Below, piece by piece: positions 25,856 through 34,682 of a stretch of DNA of 64,000 nucleotides. Each line of letters opens with the position of its first letter. Within the stretch, counting starts at the first letter, position 1. Location of the stretch: positions 1 to 64,000 of the forward strand of contig CALVDE010000017.1 of NCBI GenBank assembly GCA_944326265.1, read 5' to 3'. Source of the DNA: an uncultured Bacteroidales bacterium. Lineage in GTDB: Bacteria > Bacteroidota > Bacteroidia > Bacteroidales > UBA932. The translations under genes and the position numbers were made by a program. The notes below the pieces were generated by a model that saw only the letters and a list, made by a program, of their open reading frames with translations, did not search any database and was not told where the DNA came from.

Positions 25856-26542
25856 ATGAAACGAATTGCATCAGCTATAGTCATTACCGGCCTGCTGGCT
25901 CTGTCGGCCCTCTCTTTCCGTGCGGAAGCTGAGGACGGAAAGGATGCGGGCAAGAGCTATGCCGCATCGTTCTTCAAGGTCGGGGTCAAGGGCGGCATTG
26001 ACTTCATGTCGGTGAGCCGTTTCGAGCTCGGCTACATATCCGAGTCAGTGAGCAGCTACACCGGATTCAACGCCGGCGTGGCTTTCAGCTTTGACCTTCC
26101 GGTCAGGGGCATGACCATACAGCCGGAACTCAACTATGTGTCCAAGGGCGCAATGTTCCGCTCTCCCGTCGGCAATGTACGTCTGAGGGCGGATTACGTG
26201 GAACTTCCGGTCAACCTTCAGGTGGGACTTGATCTGATTCTGTTCAGGCCCTATCTCATGGTCTCCCCGTATATCGGCTATGCGGTGTACAAGGAGCCCG
26301 GTTTTGTGGAATGGAGTAGTCTCAACCGCTTTCAGTACGGTATCGGTATCGGCGGAGGAATAGATTTCTGGAGGTTTCAGCTCCAGGTGAAATACAACTG
26401 GAATATCGGAGACCTGGTACGGAAGGTTCCTGAGGGAAGTGATGCCCATACGGGGATTGTGGGAGCACCGGAGCTGCTGGGCAGCGTGCATGACGCGGCA
26501 TTCCGTGGACTGGAGGTCAGCCTGGTGTTCTTCTTTTGGTAG
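25856..26542 (+). CDS. Outer-membrane beta-barrel protein, PorT/OMP_b-brl type
   Basis: A 228-residue exported barrel. The signal peptide runs to about residue 23-25. Alternating strands end in the aromatic C-terminal residue FFFW, as expected for outer-membrane insertion. It shares its whole layout with the protein at 26924-27601: 'SSYTGFNAGVAFSFDLP', 'VELPVNLQVGLD', 'PYLMVSPYIGYAVY' and 'LNRFQYGIGIGGGIDFW' have direct counterparts there. A -7-like TATCTTCG at 25844-25851 lies 4 bases before the ATG, so the mRNA may be leaderless, or the gene may ride on the sdaA transcript. Function unknown. Confidence 0.8.
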   Translation: MKRIASAIVITGLLALSALSFRAEAEDGKDAGKSYAASFFKVGVKGGIDFMSVSRFELGYISESVSSYTGFNAGVAFSFDLPVRGMTIQPELNYVSKGAMFRSPVGNVRLRADYVELPVNLQVGLDLILFRPYLMVSPYIGYAVYKEPGFVEWSSLNRFQYGIGIGGGIDFWRFQLQVKYNWNIGDLVRKVPEGSDAHTGIVGAPELLGSVHDAAFRGLEVSLVFFFW

Positions 26543-26576
26543 TAAGTCAAATGTTTCAAATTAAATATTAATAGTT

Positions 26577-26897
26577 ATGTTAGCAGTTAATGATTCAAAT
26601 TTCGAGGAGCTGGTAATGAATTCCCAGATTCCTGTACTTCTTGATTTCTGGGCACCCTGGTGCGGTCCCTGCCGCATGATCTCTCCCATCGTGGAGGAGC
26701 TTTCAAAAGAGTATGAGGGCAAATGGCTTATCGCAAAGTGCAATGTCGACGAGGCTACTGACGTGCCCATGAAGTTCGGTATCCGCAATATCCCGACCCT
26801 GTTGTTCTTCAAGGACGGTGCGATGAAGGAGAAACTGGTGGGCTCAACCACCAAGGCAGCCATCGTATCCAAGATGAATGACGTGGAGTCCAAATAA
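26577..26897 (+). CDS. trxA: Thioredoxin
   Basis: A 106-residue cytosolic thioredoxin with the active site WCGPC (C29 and C32), the buried Asp in [12 protein letters not shown], and the cis-proline loop '[11 protein letters not shown]'. It lacks a signal peptide, so it is the general reductant for ribonucleotide reductase, peroxiredoxins and similar enzymes. It lies between two paralogous outer-membrane barrel genes in the same direction with short gaps (34 and 26 bases). Confidence 0.95.
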   Translation: MLAVNDSNFEELVMNSQIPVLLDFWAPWCGPCRMISPIVEELSKEYEGKWLIAKCNVDEATDVPMKFGIRNIPTLLFFKDGAMKEKLVGSTTKAAIVSKMNDVESK

Positions 26898-26923
26898 TTA
26901 CTAATCACTTAAAAAGTAAAGTT

Positions 26924-27601
26924 ATGAAAAAGATTTATGCTCTGCTGGCGGCTGCCGTCATGATGACGGCTGTTCCCACGGTGTCCGGTGCAAGGAACAC
27001 TATTTTCAATTTCGGAGTAAAGGCCGGCCTGAACTTCACGAATATGTCCGGATTCCAGGATTTAACCCAGGACAACTTCCTGAAGACCTATACCGGTTTC
27101 AATGCCGGAGTCGTGCTGAACTTCAACCTGCCCCTGGGCTTCGAGATCAATCCCGAGATTCTGTATGTCCAGTCGGGCCAGCGTTTCACATACGATTATA
27201 TCTATGACGGAGATATCCTGACAGGAAAACAGGTCTCCTCCGTTTACAAATCCGGCTCCATAAGAGTTCCGGTCAACCTCCAGTGGGGCATCGGGCTCTT
27301 CCGTGACTTCATCAAGCCCTACTTCGTTGTCTCCCCATACGTGGGTGCGGTTCTTTTCGGCAACGGCAGCATTCTGGATGTGGATCTTGATCAGGAGAGC
27401 GTCAACAGCTACCTGAACCGTTTCCAGTACGGAATCGGACTCGGCGCCGGCATCTATATCTGGAACTTCCAGGTGTCTTTCAAGTGGAACTGGGATCTCA
27501 ACCCCACTTTCAAGGATGACTCGGGCATTATCTCCGATATCGTCGGAGCCAAGGACAAGAAGTTCAACGGAGGCGAGATCTCCATTGCCTATTTCTTTTA
27601 G
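26924..27601 (+). CDS. Outer-membrane beta-barrel protein, paralogue
   Basis: A 225-residue barrel with signal peptide (cleavage near SGARN) and terminal aromatic residues (AYFF). It aligns by eye along its whole length with the protein at 25856-26542, for example 'KTYTGFNAGVVLNFNLPLGFEINPEILYV' and 'YLNRFQYGIGLGAGIYIWNFQVSFKWNW'. Five bases separate it from the polyprenyl synthase gene. The pair likely arose by duplication around or across trxA. Role unknown; a porin-like or protein-anchoring role is a guess. Confidence 0.8.
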   Translation: MKKIYALLAAAVMMTAVPTVSGARNTIFNFGVKAGLNFTNMSGFQDLTQDNFLKTYTGFNAGVVLNFNLPLGFEINPEILYVQSGQRFTYDYIYDGDILTGKQVSSVYKSGSIRVPVNLQWGIGLFRDFIKPYFVVSPYVGAVLFGNGSILDVDLDQESVNSYLNRFQYGIGLGAGIYIWNFQVSFKWNWDLNPTFKDDSGIISDIVGAKDKKFNGGEISIAYFF

Positions 27602-27606
27602 CAGGG

Positions 27607-28599
27607 ATGACATTGACCGGAGATCTTAAAAGCACTGTAGCCGCAGAGTGGGAAGGATTCGAGAGGCTTATGGCCGACTCGCTTACCTCCCGCAGTGACC
27701 TCCTGAACCGTATCAACGGCTATCTGCTCGAGACTTCGGGCAAGAAACTAAGACCGCTGCTGGCCCTCGTAACCGCGAAGGCCTGCAGCGGTTCTGTCAA
27801 TCAGAAGGCCATAGCATGCGCTGCTGTGTCCGAACTGATACACACGGCTACCCTTCTGCATGACGATGTGGTGGACGGAAGCGACCATCGGCGCGGCCGC
27901 CTGACAGTCAGGAAACTCTTTTCTTCAGGAGCGTCTCTGCTTATGGGGGATTACTGGCTGACCAGGGCGATTCATCTGCTCATCAAGTACGGCTGCCCAT
28001 ACGAGGTGCTCGGCATTTATTCCAAGTCCCTTGAGGAACTGTCCGAGGGAGAGATTATCCAGATGGAACTGGCAGACAGCCTGAGGACGACGGAGGACGA
28101 TTATATTCAGGTCATCCGGCGCAAGACGGCATCCTTGTTCATCGCCTCGGTCAAGGGGCCTGCCATAGTCTCAGGGGCTTCGGACGATGTGGTTGCGGCC
28201 ATGGAGCAGTATGCGTACTGGCTGGGGTGCAGTTTCCAGATAAGGGACGATATCCTGGATTACCGTCCTACGTCCGAGACCGGCAAGGACAGCGACAGCG
28301 ATATCATGGAGCGCAAGATCACCATGCCTCTGCTCTGCGCCATACGCAATGCCCCGGAAGAGGAGGAGCGTGTCCGCCGCCGCATGGGTGACATTACCTG
28401 CGATCCGTCCAGAGTGGAGCAGGACAGGGAAGTCGCCGCAGAGATACGCAGTTTTGTCCTCTCTCACGGGGGACTTGACTCGGCCCGTGGGGTGCTGCGG
28501 AAATATGCGCTCAATGCACAGGAATATCTTAAAGTACTTAAGCCGTCCCAGTGCAGGGACGGCCTCATGTCCATAGCCGCTTACGTCGGCGGCCTATAA
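27607..28599 (+). CDS. Trans-polyprenyl diphosphate synthase
   Basis: A 330-residue isoprenoid chain elongase. The first Asp-rich motif is DDVVDGSDHRRGR (from residue 86) and the second is QIRDDILDY (D214, D215, D218). 'GKKLRPLLALVTAKA' carries the isopentenyl diphosphate-binding Lys/Arg. By family and length it makes a long-chain prenyl diphosphate for menaquinone, as octaprenyl/solanesyl synthases do; the exact chain length cannot be read. Its 3' end overlaps the convergent trmB by 6 bases. Confidence 0.92.
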   Translation: MTLTGDLKSTVAAEWEGFERLMADSLTSRSDLLNRINGYLLETSGKKLRPLLALVTAKACSGSVNQKAIACAAVSELIHTATLLHDDVVDGSDHRRGRLTVRKLFSSGASLLMGDYWLTRAIHLLIKYGCPYEVLGIYSKSLEELSEGEIIQMELADSLRTTEDDYIQVIRRKTASLFIASVKGPAIVSGASDDVVAAMEQYAYWLGCSFQIRDDILDYRPTSETGKDSDSDIMERKITMPLLCAIRNAPEEEERVRRRMGDITCDPSRVEQDREVAAEIRSFVLSHGGLDSARGVLRKYALNAQEYLKVLKPSQCRDGLMSIAAYVGGL

Positions 28600-29259
28600 T
28601 TTCCACCTTGCGTATGTGATCGGCTTGCCTTCGGCAAGGAACATCGACTCATAGAATGTCTTGATGGACAGCAGCGGCTCTCTCTCGGCCAGGCCGGAGC
28701 CGTAGATGTCGCTGTCGGCTTCCAGCAGGGTGTGGCCGCCCTCTTTTATGACTTCAAGGGTGGACTCGTGCAGGAGCTGGCTGTCGGTTTTCAGGTGCAT
28801 TATGCCGTCCTTTTTAAGGAAATGAGAGTACCGCTCCAGAAATATGGGACTGGAGAGTCTCTTGTTTGGTTTCTTGGGCTGGGGGTCCGAGAAGGTCAGC
28901 CATATCTCCGACACCTCGTCAGGTCCGAAAAGCGAGTCTATGAAGTCTATCCGGGTACGGAGAAACGCCACATTCGGCATATTGTGCTCGTGGGCGTATT
29001 TCGCTCCTTTCCAGAGCCTGGCACCCTTGATGTCCACACCGATGAAGTTGTTGTCCGGGAACCGTTCGGCCAGAGCGATTGTGTATTCTCCCTTGCCGCA
29101 GCCCAGTTCCAGTATTATCGGTCTGCTGTTGCCGAAAATATCTCTTCCCCAGTTGCCTTTCAGCGGATGATCCTTGTGCAGCACCTCGTCCATAGGTGGC
29201 TGTACGAGACATCTGAAAGTCTCGTTTTCCTTGAATTTGCGTATTTTGTCCTTTCCCAT
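28594..29259 (-). CDS. trmB: tRNA (guanine-N7)-methyltransferase
   Basis: SAM-dependent methylation of G46 in tRNA variable loops. The SAM loop is ILELGCGKGEYTIALAERFP, followed by the acidic 'FIGVDIKGARLWKGAKYA' and the family motif 'EIWLTFSDPQPKKPNKRLSSPIFLERY', which contains the catalytic DP. 221 residues, normal length. Third gene of the leftward ricT-gldH-trmB unit. Confidence 0.94.
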   Translation of the reverse strand: MGKDKIRKFKENETFRCLVQPPMDEVLHKDHPLKGNWGRDIFGNSRPIILELGCGKGEYTIALAERFPDNNFIGVDIKGARLWKGAKYAHEHNMPNVAFLRTRIDFIDSLFGPDEVSEIWLTFSDPQPKKPNKRLSSPIFLERYSHFLKKDGIMHLKTDSQLLHESTLEVIKEGGHTLLEADSDIYGSGLAEREPLLSIKTFYESMFLAEGKPITYARWKL

Positions 29260-29260
29260 A

Positions 29261-29776
29261 CTATTGTTTGACAGGTGTTCCGGAGACTGATATTCCGATT
29301 CCCGACAGGCCTTCCAGTGTGTCGGGCGCGCTGATGCATACGAGCCAGTCTCCTTTTTCTCCGGGGACTATGCCGTCCCTGTATCTCCAGCTTACATCAT
29401 AGCTGCCTGCGCTTTCTGCAATCCGTATCCTGCGGTCCTCCGATCTGGCGGTATAGTGCCGCAATGAGTTCAGATCCGAGGGAAGAAATACCGTTTCCGA
29501 GGCCCGGTGCCCTTCCGGGGAGACTACGGTCACTTCCAGAGGCAGTGTCCCGGGGGCATGTCTCCGGGACATCCGTGCGACAATGTCTATGGAGTATGCG
29601 CACGTGGAGTCGTTCATGTTCACGGTGAACGCTGTGTGCCGGCCGCTCCGCCCGGTGAATGAGGTGAAGTGAAAACAGGAGCCGTCTCCGCTCCGGCTCA
29701 TGTCGGAACAGGAGCACAGGCCGAGAAACAGGACGGCCGTCAACGCCGCAGTCACGGGAATGCGCAGAGCTGTCAT
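29261..29776 (-). CDS. gldH: GldH-type lipoprotein
   Basis: A 171-residue lipoprotein: signal with lipobox LGLCSC (Cys about 21-23), then an Ig-like body. It resembles GldH of the gliding machinery and, as in other Bacteroidetes, it directly follows the PSP1-domain gene, with its ATG overlapping that stop (ATGA at 29776-29773). GldH is retained in many non-gliding Bacteroidales, so gliding cannot be concluded. The assignment relies on synteny more than on sequence motifs. Confidence 0.7.
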   Translation of the reverse strand: MTALRIPVTAALTAVLFLGLCSCSDMSRSGDGSCFHFTSFTGRSGRHTAFTVNMNDSTCAYSIDIVARMSRRHAPGTLPLEVTVVSPEGHRASETVFLPSDLNSLRHYTARSEDRRIRIAESAGSYDVSWRYRDGIVPGEKGDWLVCISAPDTLEGLSGIGISVSGTPVKQ

Positions 29777-30960
29777 TGCTGCTGTTCTTTCTCCTGGTTT
29801 TTGCCAGCGGACGGCTTTGCTCCCTGGGGTCTGGCAGGCTTTTTCCTCTTTTTCTTTTTCTTCTTCTTGTCGAAGCGGTCGATGCTGTCGTCTCCGATAG
29901 ACGATACGAAGTCGATGGTCCCGCTTTCCTCGCGGTCCTTGAGCATGGTGGCCGGCTTTACGCCTTTCTGGTTGGCGGCCTTGATTTTCCGCACGTCATC
30001 CACGCTCAGAGGAATCATGTTGGACATATTGCCTTTCTCGTAGGAGAACCACATGATGCCTTTGAGCACGTCCACCTTGACCAGAAATCCCTGTCCGTCC
30101 ATGAATTCGAGGGGGGCGCTGAGCTGGGGTATGCTGTTCTGTGCGTCCACGTATACAGGTACCTCGTAGTTGATGCAGCACTTGAGCTTGCCGCACTGGC
30201 CGGCCAGTTTCTGCGGATTGAGCGACAGGTCCTGGCAGCGCGCCGACTGAGTGGAGATGGACTGGAAATTGGTGATGAACTTCGAGCAGCACAGTGCCCT
30301 GCCGCAGACACCTATGCCGCCTATGAGCCCGGCCTCCTGACGTGCTCCGATCTGCTTCATCTCTATCCTGATGCGGAATTCTTCCGCGAAGACCTTGATG
30401 AGCTGACGGAAGTCCACCCTCTCGTCGGCTATGTAGTAAAAGATGGCCTTCGTTCCGTCGCCCTGGAACTCCACGTCTCCGATTTTCATGTCCAGTCCCA
30501 TGTCGGCTGCGATTTTTCTGGCGCGTATCATCGTGTCATTCTCCCTGGCGATGGCCTCCTGCCATTTCTCAAGGTCGAGCGGACGCGCCTTGCGGTAGAT
30601 TTTCCTGACTTCCTTGGTCTCCATGTCGAAACGGTTGCGGAGCATCTGTCTTCCGACCACGGGCCCTTCAAGGGTGATGATGCCCACGTCGTGTCCTGTG
30701 GCGGCTTCCACCACCACAAGGTCTCCTGTCTTCAGGATCTGTCGGGAGGTATTCTCGTAGAATCCTTTGCGGGTATTCTTGAAACGTACTTCGTAAAGAT
30801 TGCTGTATTTCGGATCGCTTATGCCGGCAAGCCAGTTGAAGTCTCTCAGCTTGCAGCAGCCGGGCGAGTAATCGCAGAGAAGCTCGCCTGTGTCGGCTCT
30901 CCCGGTGACACAGCCCCGGGAGCAGTCATGTATGATGTTTTTTTCTTCCATTTTTGCCAT
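29773..30960 (-). CDS. ricT: PSP1/RicT family protein
   Basis: A 395-residue cytosolic PSP1-domain protein, related to Bacillus RicT (YaaT). The conserved core is 'GVCGRALCCSKFITNFQSISTQSARCQDLSLNPQKLAGQCGKLKCCINYE' (about 224-272), with its Cys cluster. Extra Cys occur at the N-terminus ('CSRGCVTGR', 'CDYSPGCCKL'), fitting an iron-sulfur role as reported for the Ric complex. The C-terminus is a long Lys-rich tail (FDKKKKKKKRKKPARPQG). A -7 element 7-14 bases upstream may make the ATG at 30951 (MEEKN) the true start. Confidence 0.85.
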   Translation of the reverse strand: MAKMEEKNIIHDCSRGCVTGRADTGELLCDYSPGCCKLRDFNWLAGISDPKYSNLYEVRFKNTRKGFYENTSRQILKTGDLVVVEAATGHDVGIITLEGPVVGRQMLRNRFDMETKEVRKIYRKARPLDLEKWQEAIARENDTMIRARKIAADMGLDMKIGDVEFQGDGTKAIFYYIADERVDFRQLIKVFAEEFRIRIEMKQIGARQEAGLIGGIGVCGRALCCSKFITNFQSISTQSARCQDLSLNPQKLAGQCGKLKCCINYEVPVYVDAQNSIPQLSAPLEFMDGQGFLVKVDVLKGIMWFSYEKGNMSNMIPLSVDDVRKIKAANQKGVKPATMLKDREESGTIDFVSSIGDDSIDRFDKKKKKKKRKKPARPQGAKPSAGKNQEKEQQQ

Positions 30961-30966
30961 AAATTA

Positions 30967-30988
30967 CAAAGATAATTATTTATCTTTG
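30967..30988. promoter_or_regulatory. Back-to-back -7 elements, ricT and holB
   Basis: CAAAGATAA at 30967-30975 and TTATCTTTG at 30980-30988 form a 22-base perfect palindrome of two TATCTTTG -7 boxes facing away from each other, with four bases between the arms. It looks like a symmetric bidirectional promoter. No clear TTTG at -33 is seen on either side. Confidence 0.55.
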
Positions 30989-31010
30989 AATTTCGATAAG
31001 TAATTCAAAG

Positions 31011-32147
31011 ATGCAGTTTAAAGACGTTTTAGGAAACGGAGATCTCAGGACCAGGCTGCTGCGCATGGTGGACAGCGGCAGGACAGGACACTCGCTCATG
31101 TTCGTGGAGAAGGACGGTCAGGGCGCGCTGCCTCTGGCCATGGCTCTGGTACAGTACATGATGTGCCGTGACAGGCGGACAGGGGAGGACTCGTGCGGAG
31201 CCTGTCCGGTCTGCCGCAGGGTTTCCGGGATGATTCACCCCGATCTGCATTTCGCTTTCCCCGTCAATGTCCCGGCGAAGGCATCTTCGTCCAGGAAGCC
31301 GCTTAGCAGTGCCTTCCTGCAGGAGTGGCGGGAACTATATGCGGAGAATCCCTATTTTACCGAGGCGGATCTTTACCGGAAGCTGGACATAGGGGACAAG
31401 GCCGGGATAATAAACGTGTCGCAGGCCAGGGAGATTCTGGATGCCCTGAGTCTGAAGTCCTACGAGGGAGGCAATAAATACATGGTGGTGTGGCTTCCCG
31501 AGCGGATGAACGCCGAGGCGGCCAATACCCTGCTCAAGATAGTGGAGGAGCCGTCGCCCGATACTTATTTCTTTTTCATCACCCACTCTCCCGAGAGGGT
31601 GATATCCACTATCAGGTCCCGCTCCCAGATTATAAGGCTTTATCCGGTGCCGCAGCAGGAACTTGCTCCTGCACTGGAGCAGAGGCTGCGCCTGTCTCCG
31701 GAGGAGGCCCTGCTCTATGCCCGTATCTCCGGGGGCAGTCCCGGAGCAGCCGTGGCGATGGCTTCGGGAGGCGTGTCAGCGGAGACTTATTTTCCTCTTC
31801 TGACCGGTATGCTGGACAATATTCTTTCCGGGGATCTGCCCGCATTGCTGGAGGGCAATGACTCTCTTGTCGGTCTGGGCCGGGAACGGCAGCGGGGGTT
31901 CATTCTCTATTCGGAGGATTTTCTGCGCAAGACTCTCATGTTCAGCAAGAAACTCAGTTCCATAGCTGATGCCATGCCGGAAGAGACTGTAGCAGTGGAA
32001 CGCTACAGCGGGCTTCTGCCGCAGGATTTCTACTCCAAGGCATTCAAGGCTCTGGAGGAGGCCCGCTCCGCCGTGGAGTCCAATGTCAATGCCAAGATGG
32101 TGTTCTGCCATCTGGCCAATGTGCTGTTCGCAATCAAGAACTTCTGA
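31011..32147 (+). CDS. holB: DNA polymerase III, delta-prime subunit
   Basis: A 378-residue clamp-loader subunit. It has the AAA+ fold with a zinc-binding insert 'CRDRRTGEDSCGACPVCRR' (four Cys near 48-66). The sensor region is 'YMVVWLPERMNAEAANTLLKIVEEPSPDTYFFFITHSPERVISTIRSRSQ', which carries the SRC-like 'SRS'. The P-loop position reads EKDGQGALPLA and lacks the lysine, as expected because delta-prime does not hydrolyse ATP. Divergent from ricT, the usual Bacteroidetes neighbourhood. Confidence 0.92.
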   Translation: MQFKDVLGNGDLRTRLLRMVDSGRTGHSLMFVEKDGQGALPLAMALVQYMMCRDRRTGEDSCGACPVCRRVSGMIHPDLHFAFPVNVPAKASSSRKPLSSAFLQEWRELYAENPYFTEADLYRKLDIGDKAGIINVSQAREILDALSLKSYEGGNKYMVVWLPERMNAEAANTLLKIVEEPSPDTYFFFITHSPERVISTIRSRSQIIRLYPVPQQELAPALEQRLRLSPEEALLYARISGGSPGAAVAMASGGVSAETYFPLLTGMLDNILSGDLPALLEGNDSLVGLGRERQRGFILYSEDFLRKTLMFSKKLSSIADAMPEETVAVERYSGLLPQDFYSKAFKALEEARSAVESNVNAKMVFCHLANVLFAIKNF

Positions 32148-32148
32148 T

Positions 32149-32934
32149 ATGATATTCTATTTTTCCGGTACAGGTAATTCATTATGGGCCGCGAGGCGGC
32201 TTTCACGGGTTCTCGGTCAGGCGGAGCCGGTTGCCGTGGCAGACGAGCTGAGGAGACATCCGTCAGGGGACTGTGTCTATGAACTGGGTGGAGGCGAGTG
32301 TCTGATCCTGGTCTTTCCGGTGCATTCATGGGGCCCGGCGGAGCTTATGCTGCGGTTTGTCTCCCGTCTGAGTATACGGGATTACGCCGGTCAGAAGGTG
32401 TATGCCGTGTGTACCTGCGGAGATACCTGCGGCTGGACTGACCGCATACTCGGTGAAGCTCTGAGAAAGCGTGGCCTGTCTCTTGCCGGCTGCTGGTCGG
32501 TGCGTATGCCGAACAATTATATCCTGATGAAAGGTTTCGGGGTGGATGCCGACGATGTCCGTGAGGCCAAACTGGCAGCCGCTCCTGCTGCGGTGGATGC
32601 TGTGGCGGAGGCCATACGCGCACACGAGGGGGGAGTGCATCTGACAGTAGGCTCCCGGCCCTGGCTTAAGAGCCGGATTATCAATCCCCTTTTCCGCCGT
32701 TTCCTGGCCGGACCGGACAGCCGCACGAAGTATCATGTGGCGGATACCTGCATCGGGTGCGGTCTCTGTGCCCGTGTCTGTCCTACCGGCACGGTGACGA
32801 TGAAGGGCGGACGGCCTGAGTGGGGACGCGGATGCGTGCAGTGTACGGCCTGCATCAACCGCTGTCCGGTGCGCGCTGTCGAATACGGAGGCATCACGCA
32901 GACCCAGGGCCGCTATCATCACCCTGACCTGTAG
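32149..32934 (+). CDS. Flavodoxin-ferredoxin fusion (EFR1 family)
   Basis: A 261-residue cytosolic redox protein. It opens with the flavodoxin FMN phosphate loop MIFYFSGTGNSLWAARRL (SGTGNS 6-11). From about residue 200 it has two [4Fe-4S] motifs: 'CIGCGLCARVCPTG' and 'CVQCTACINRCPVRAVEY'. This is the EFR1 ferrodoxin arrangement, an internal electron shuttle. I placed the start at 32149, one base after the holB stop; an upstream in-frame ATG inside holB would add residues unlike any flavodoxin. The partner enzyme is unknown. Confidence 0.88.
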   Translation: MIFYFSGTGNSLWAARRLSRVLGQAEPVAVADELRRHPSGDCVYELGGGECLILVFPVHSWGPAELMLRFVSRLSIRDYAGQKVYAVCTCGDTCGWTDRILGEALRKRGLSLAGCWSVRMPNNYILMKGFGVDADDVREAKLAAAPAAVDAVAEAIRAHEGGVHLTVGSRPWLKSRIINPLFRRFLAGPDSRTKYHVADTCIGCGLCARVCPTGTVTMKGGRPEWGRGCVQCTACINRCPVRAVEYGGITQTQGRYHHPDL

Positions 32935-33504
32935 ACGGTTTAGGGGCATTAATGGCACGGGCCTTCTCTCCGCCTAAGGCAGGCCCTGGCCGGATTGCTG
33001 TTTTTGAGGCACCGATGCCTGTCGCTGCCATCCGCAGCATTCCGCACAGCGGAGAGAGTGACCCATGAAGCACCGCCCATCTCTCAGTCCAATTCCTCAG
33101 TTCCAATCTTCCCAGTATCATCACGTTGCTTTTTAGTTGTGTCGCAACAGCTTGATTGACCGGGCATTGCATTTTGCGTAAAAAGTTAAGTGACGGCAAA
33201 AAGGCCGATTCTGAGTGAAATCCTCACCACTTAAAATATCGGTGGATAGATAAAATGCTTATATTCAAGTACATGTAACTCAACTAAAAAGTAACGTGAA
33301 GACTGTGGAGGGTGTCTTTGCGGATAATTAATCATTTAATTTTTTCACATTTCATCACTTTTATTTTTTTTTTTTTATTAAGTAATTGTTAACTTGCGGA
33401 CGTATCCGAAATTACCAGCCTTACCTTAGTCCCGTTATTATACCGTGCACATTGTGTGCGGGAATAATACGCATATAAAAGTATTAACTTTAAATAACAC
33501 ACTT
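32935..33504. other. 570-base stretch without a supported gene
   Basis: The left half is GC-rich and open on the minus strand for 101 codons (32894-33199), with a product overlapping the previous gene's 3' end; I do not accept it. The right half turns sharply AT-rich and includes an 11-base T run at 33366-33376. A GC hairpin (GCACA / TGTGC) lies at 33445-33457. The composition change marks the edge of the AT-rich protease island. Confidence 0.45.
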
Positions 33505-34677
33505 ATGAAAATAAAATTAAATTCGAGTATTCTCATCATTTCGTTCTTTTTGCTGTTCTCGTGTTCATTAAACGAGGTAGACACATTTCGAGAGAATAGT
33601 GTCGGTGTAGAGAATTATAGGGTGTCAGAAGAGTCTGCATTGTCTATTGCTGAAAGTATGTTTGCAGAAGTAAATCGGACCAAGTCGCTGTCATTTAATG
33701 TGGATTATATATTGCATGATGGGGGGATTGCAACAAAGTCTGCTCAAATTGATACACTGGCGTATATATTCAATGTTTTAGATGATGGAGGATTTGTGAT
33801 AGTGTCGGCCGATGCTAGAACTGTGCCGGTTTTGGCATATTCAGAAACAGGAAACTTTGAGTACGAAGAAAGTCAGGAAGACATTGTATATTCAAATTTT
33901 GTGTCGTGTATAGATGAATATATAGCAGAGGTTAGTGAATCCAGATCTCCGTCATTGGACCTTTCTTCTGATCAAATTGGCATTTACACATACGTGGCTC
34001 CTAAACTTTACACAAATTGGGATCAGGGTGCACCATATGATAAGTATGTGATACAGGAATATGGGGGGTGCCCAGTAGGCTGTGTTGCGGTAGCTATAGG
34101 ACAAATTATGGTCTATTGCAGGCATCGCTTAGACGATTATCACGGTATGACATTCTATTTATCATCCATAAACAATGCGTTTAAAGAAGCCTCTGGTTGG
34201 GGTTCATGGATAGATGAGGATAGGGACAATCATTATGGACCTCGTTGTACATATAACGAAGCCGTGGATTATTCGGCAAAGTTGTTGTATTATATTGGTC
34301 AGGATGTAGATATGTCATATGCTCCTGATGGTAGTTCTGCATCAAATGCGAAAGCATTGCAACTGTTTAAAGATCTGGACTTTATGATAAAAGAAGGTCG
34401 ACTGACACCGTTTTCGGGTATAGATATAGCACATTCCTTAGATGACGGTCATATTGTATATATAACAGGATACAGACCAGGTGCTGGTCATGCATGGGTA
34501 GTGGACGGTTGTGCATATATAAAGTATGGTGTGATTGAAAAACGGCAACAATATTATTTGCATTGTAATTGGGGGTGGGGAGGAAGTAGAAATGGATTTT
34601 ATTACGGTGAAGTGTTCAAAGTGGGAAGTAGGGAATACGGTAATATGTCTTATTTTTCGGTAAAGATTGAATATTAA
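33505..34677 (+). CDS. C10-family cysteine protease (streptopain-like) lipoprotein
   Basis: A 390-residue relative of Streptococcus SpeB and Bacteroides Bfp/Btp proteases. It has a lipoprotein signal (LLFSC, Cys 20), then a propeptide (about 30-150) with 'GGFVIVSADARTVPVLAYS'. The catalytic domain carries the nucleophile C193 in GGCPVGCVAVAIGQIM, the catalytic H329 in GAGHAWVVDG, and the NWGWGGSRNGFY loop near 355. I chose the ATG at 33505 because it starts the signal peptide. Codon use is strikingly AT-rich against GC-rich neighbours, a sign of horizontal gain. It likely acts at the cell surface on host or dietary protein. A lipoprotein gene follows after 5 bases. Confidence 0.9.
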   Translation: MKIKLNSSILIISFFLLFSCSLNEVDTFRENSVGVENYRVSEESALSIAESMFAEVNRTKSLSFNVDYILHDGGIATKSAQIDTLAYIFNVLDDGGFVIVSADARTVPVLAYSETGNFEYEESQEDIVYSNFVSCIDEYIAEVSESRSPSLDLSSDQIGIYTYVAPKLYTNWDQGAPYDKYVIQEYGGCPVGCVAVAIGQIMVYCRHRLDDYHGMTFYLSSINNAFKEASGWGSWIDEDRDNHYGPRCTYNEAVDYSAKLLYYIGQDVDMSYAPDGSSASNAKALQLFKDLDFMIKEGRLTPFSGIDIAHSLDDGHIVYITGYRPGAGHAWVVDGCAYIKYGVIEKRQQYYLHCNWGWGGSRNGFYYGEVFKVGSREYGNMSYFSVKIEY

Positions 34678-34682
34678 ATAAT

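Noticed and set aside
32083-32148. 22-residue extension of the EFR1 protein
   Set aside because: It lies inside holB; the flavodoxin fold begins exactly at MIFYFSGTGNS.
32894-33199. 101-codon open frame on the minus strand in the gap before the protease
   Set aside because: It overlaps the 3' end of the flavodoxin gene, has odd composition and no domain. I kept the stretch as unexplained.
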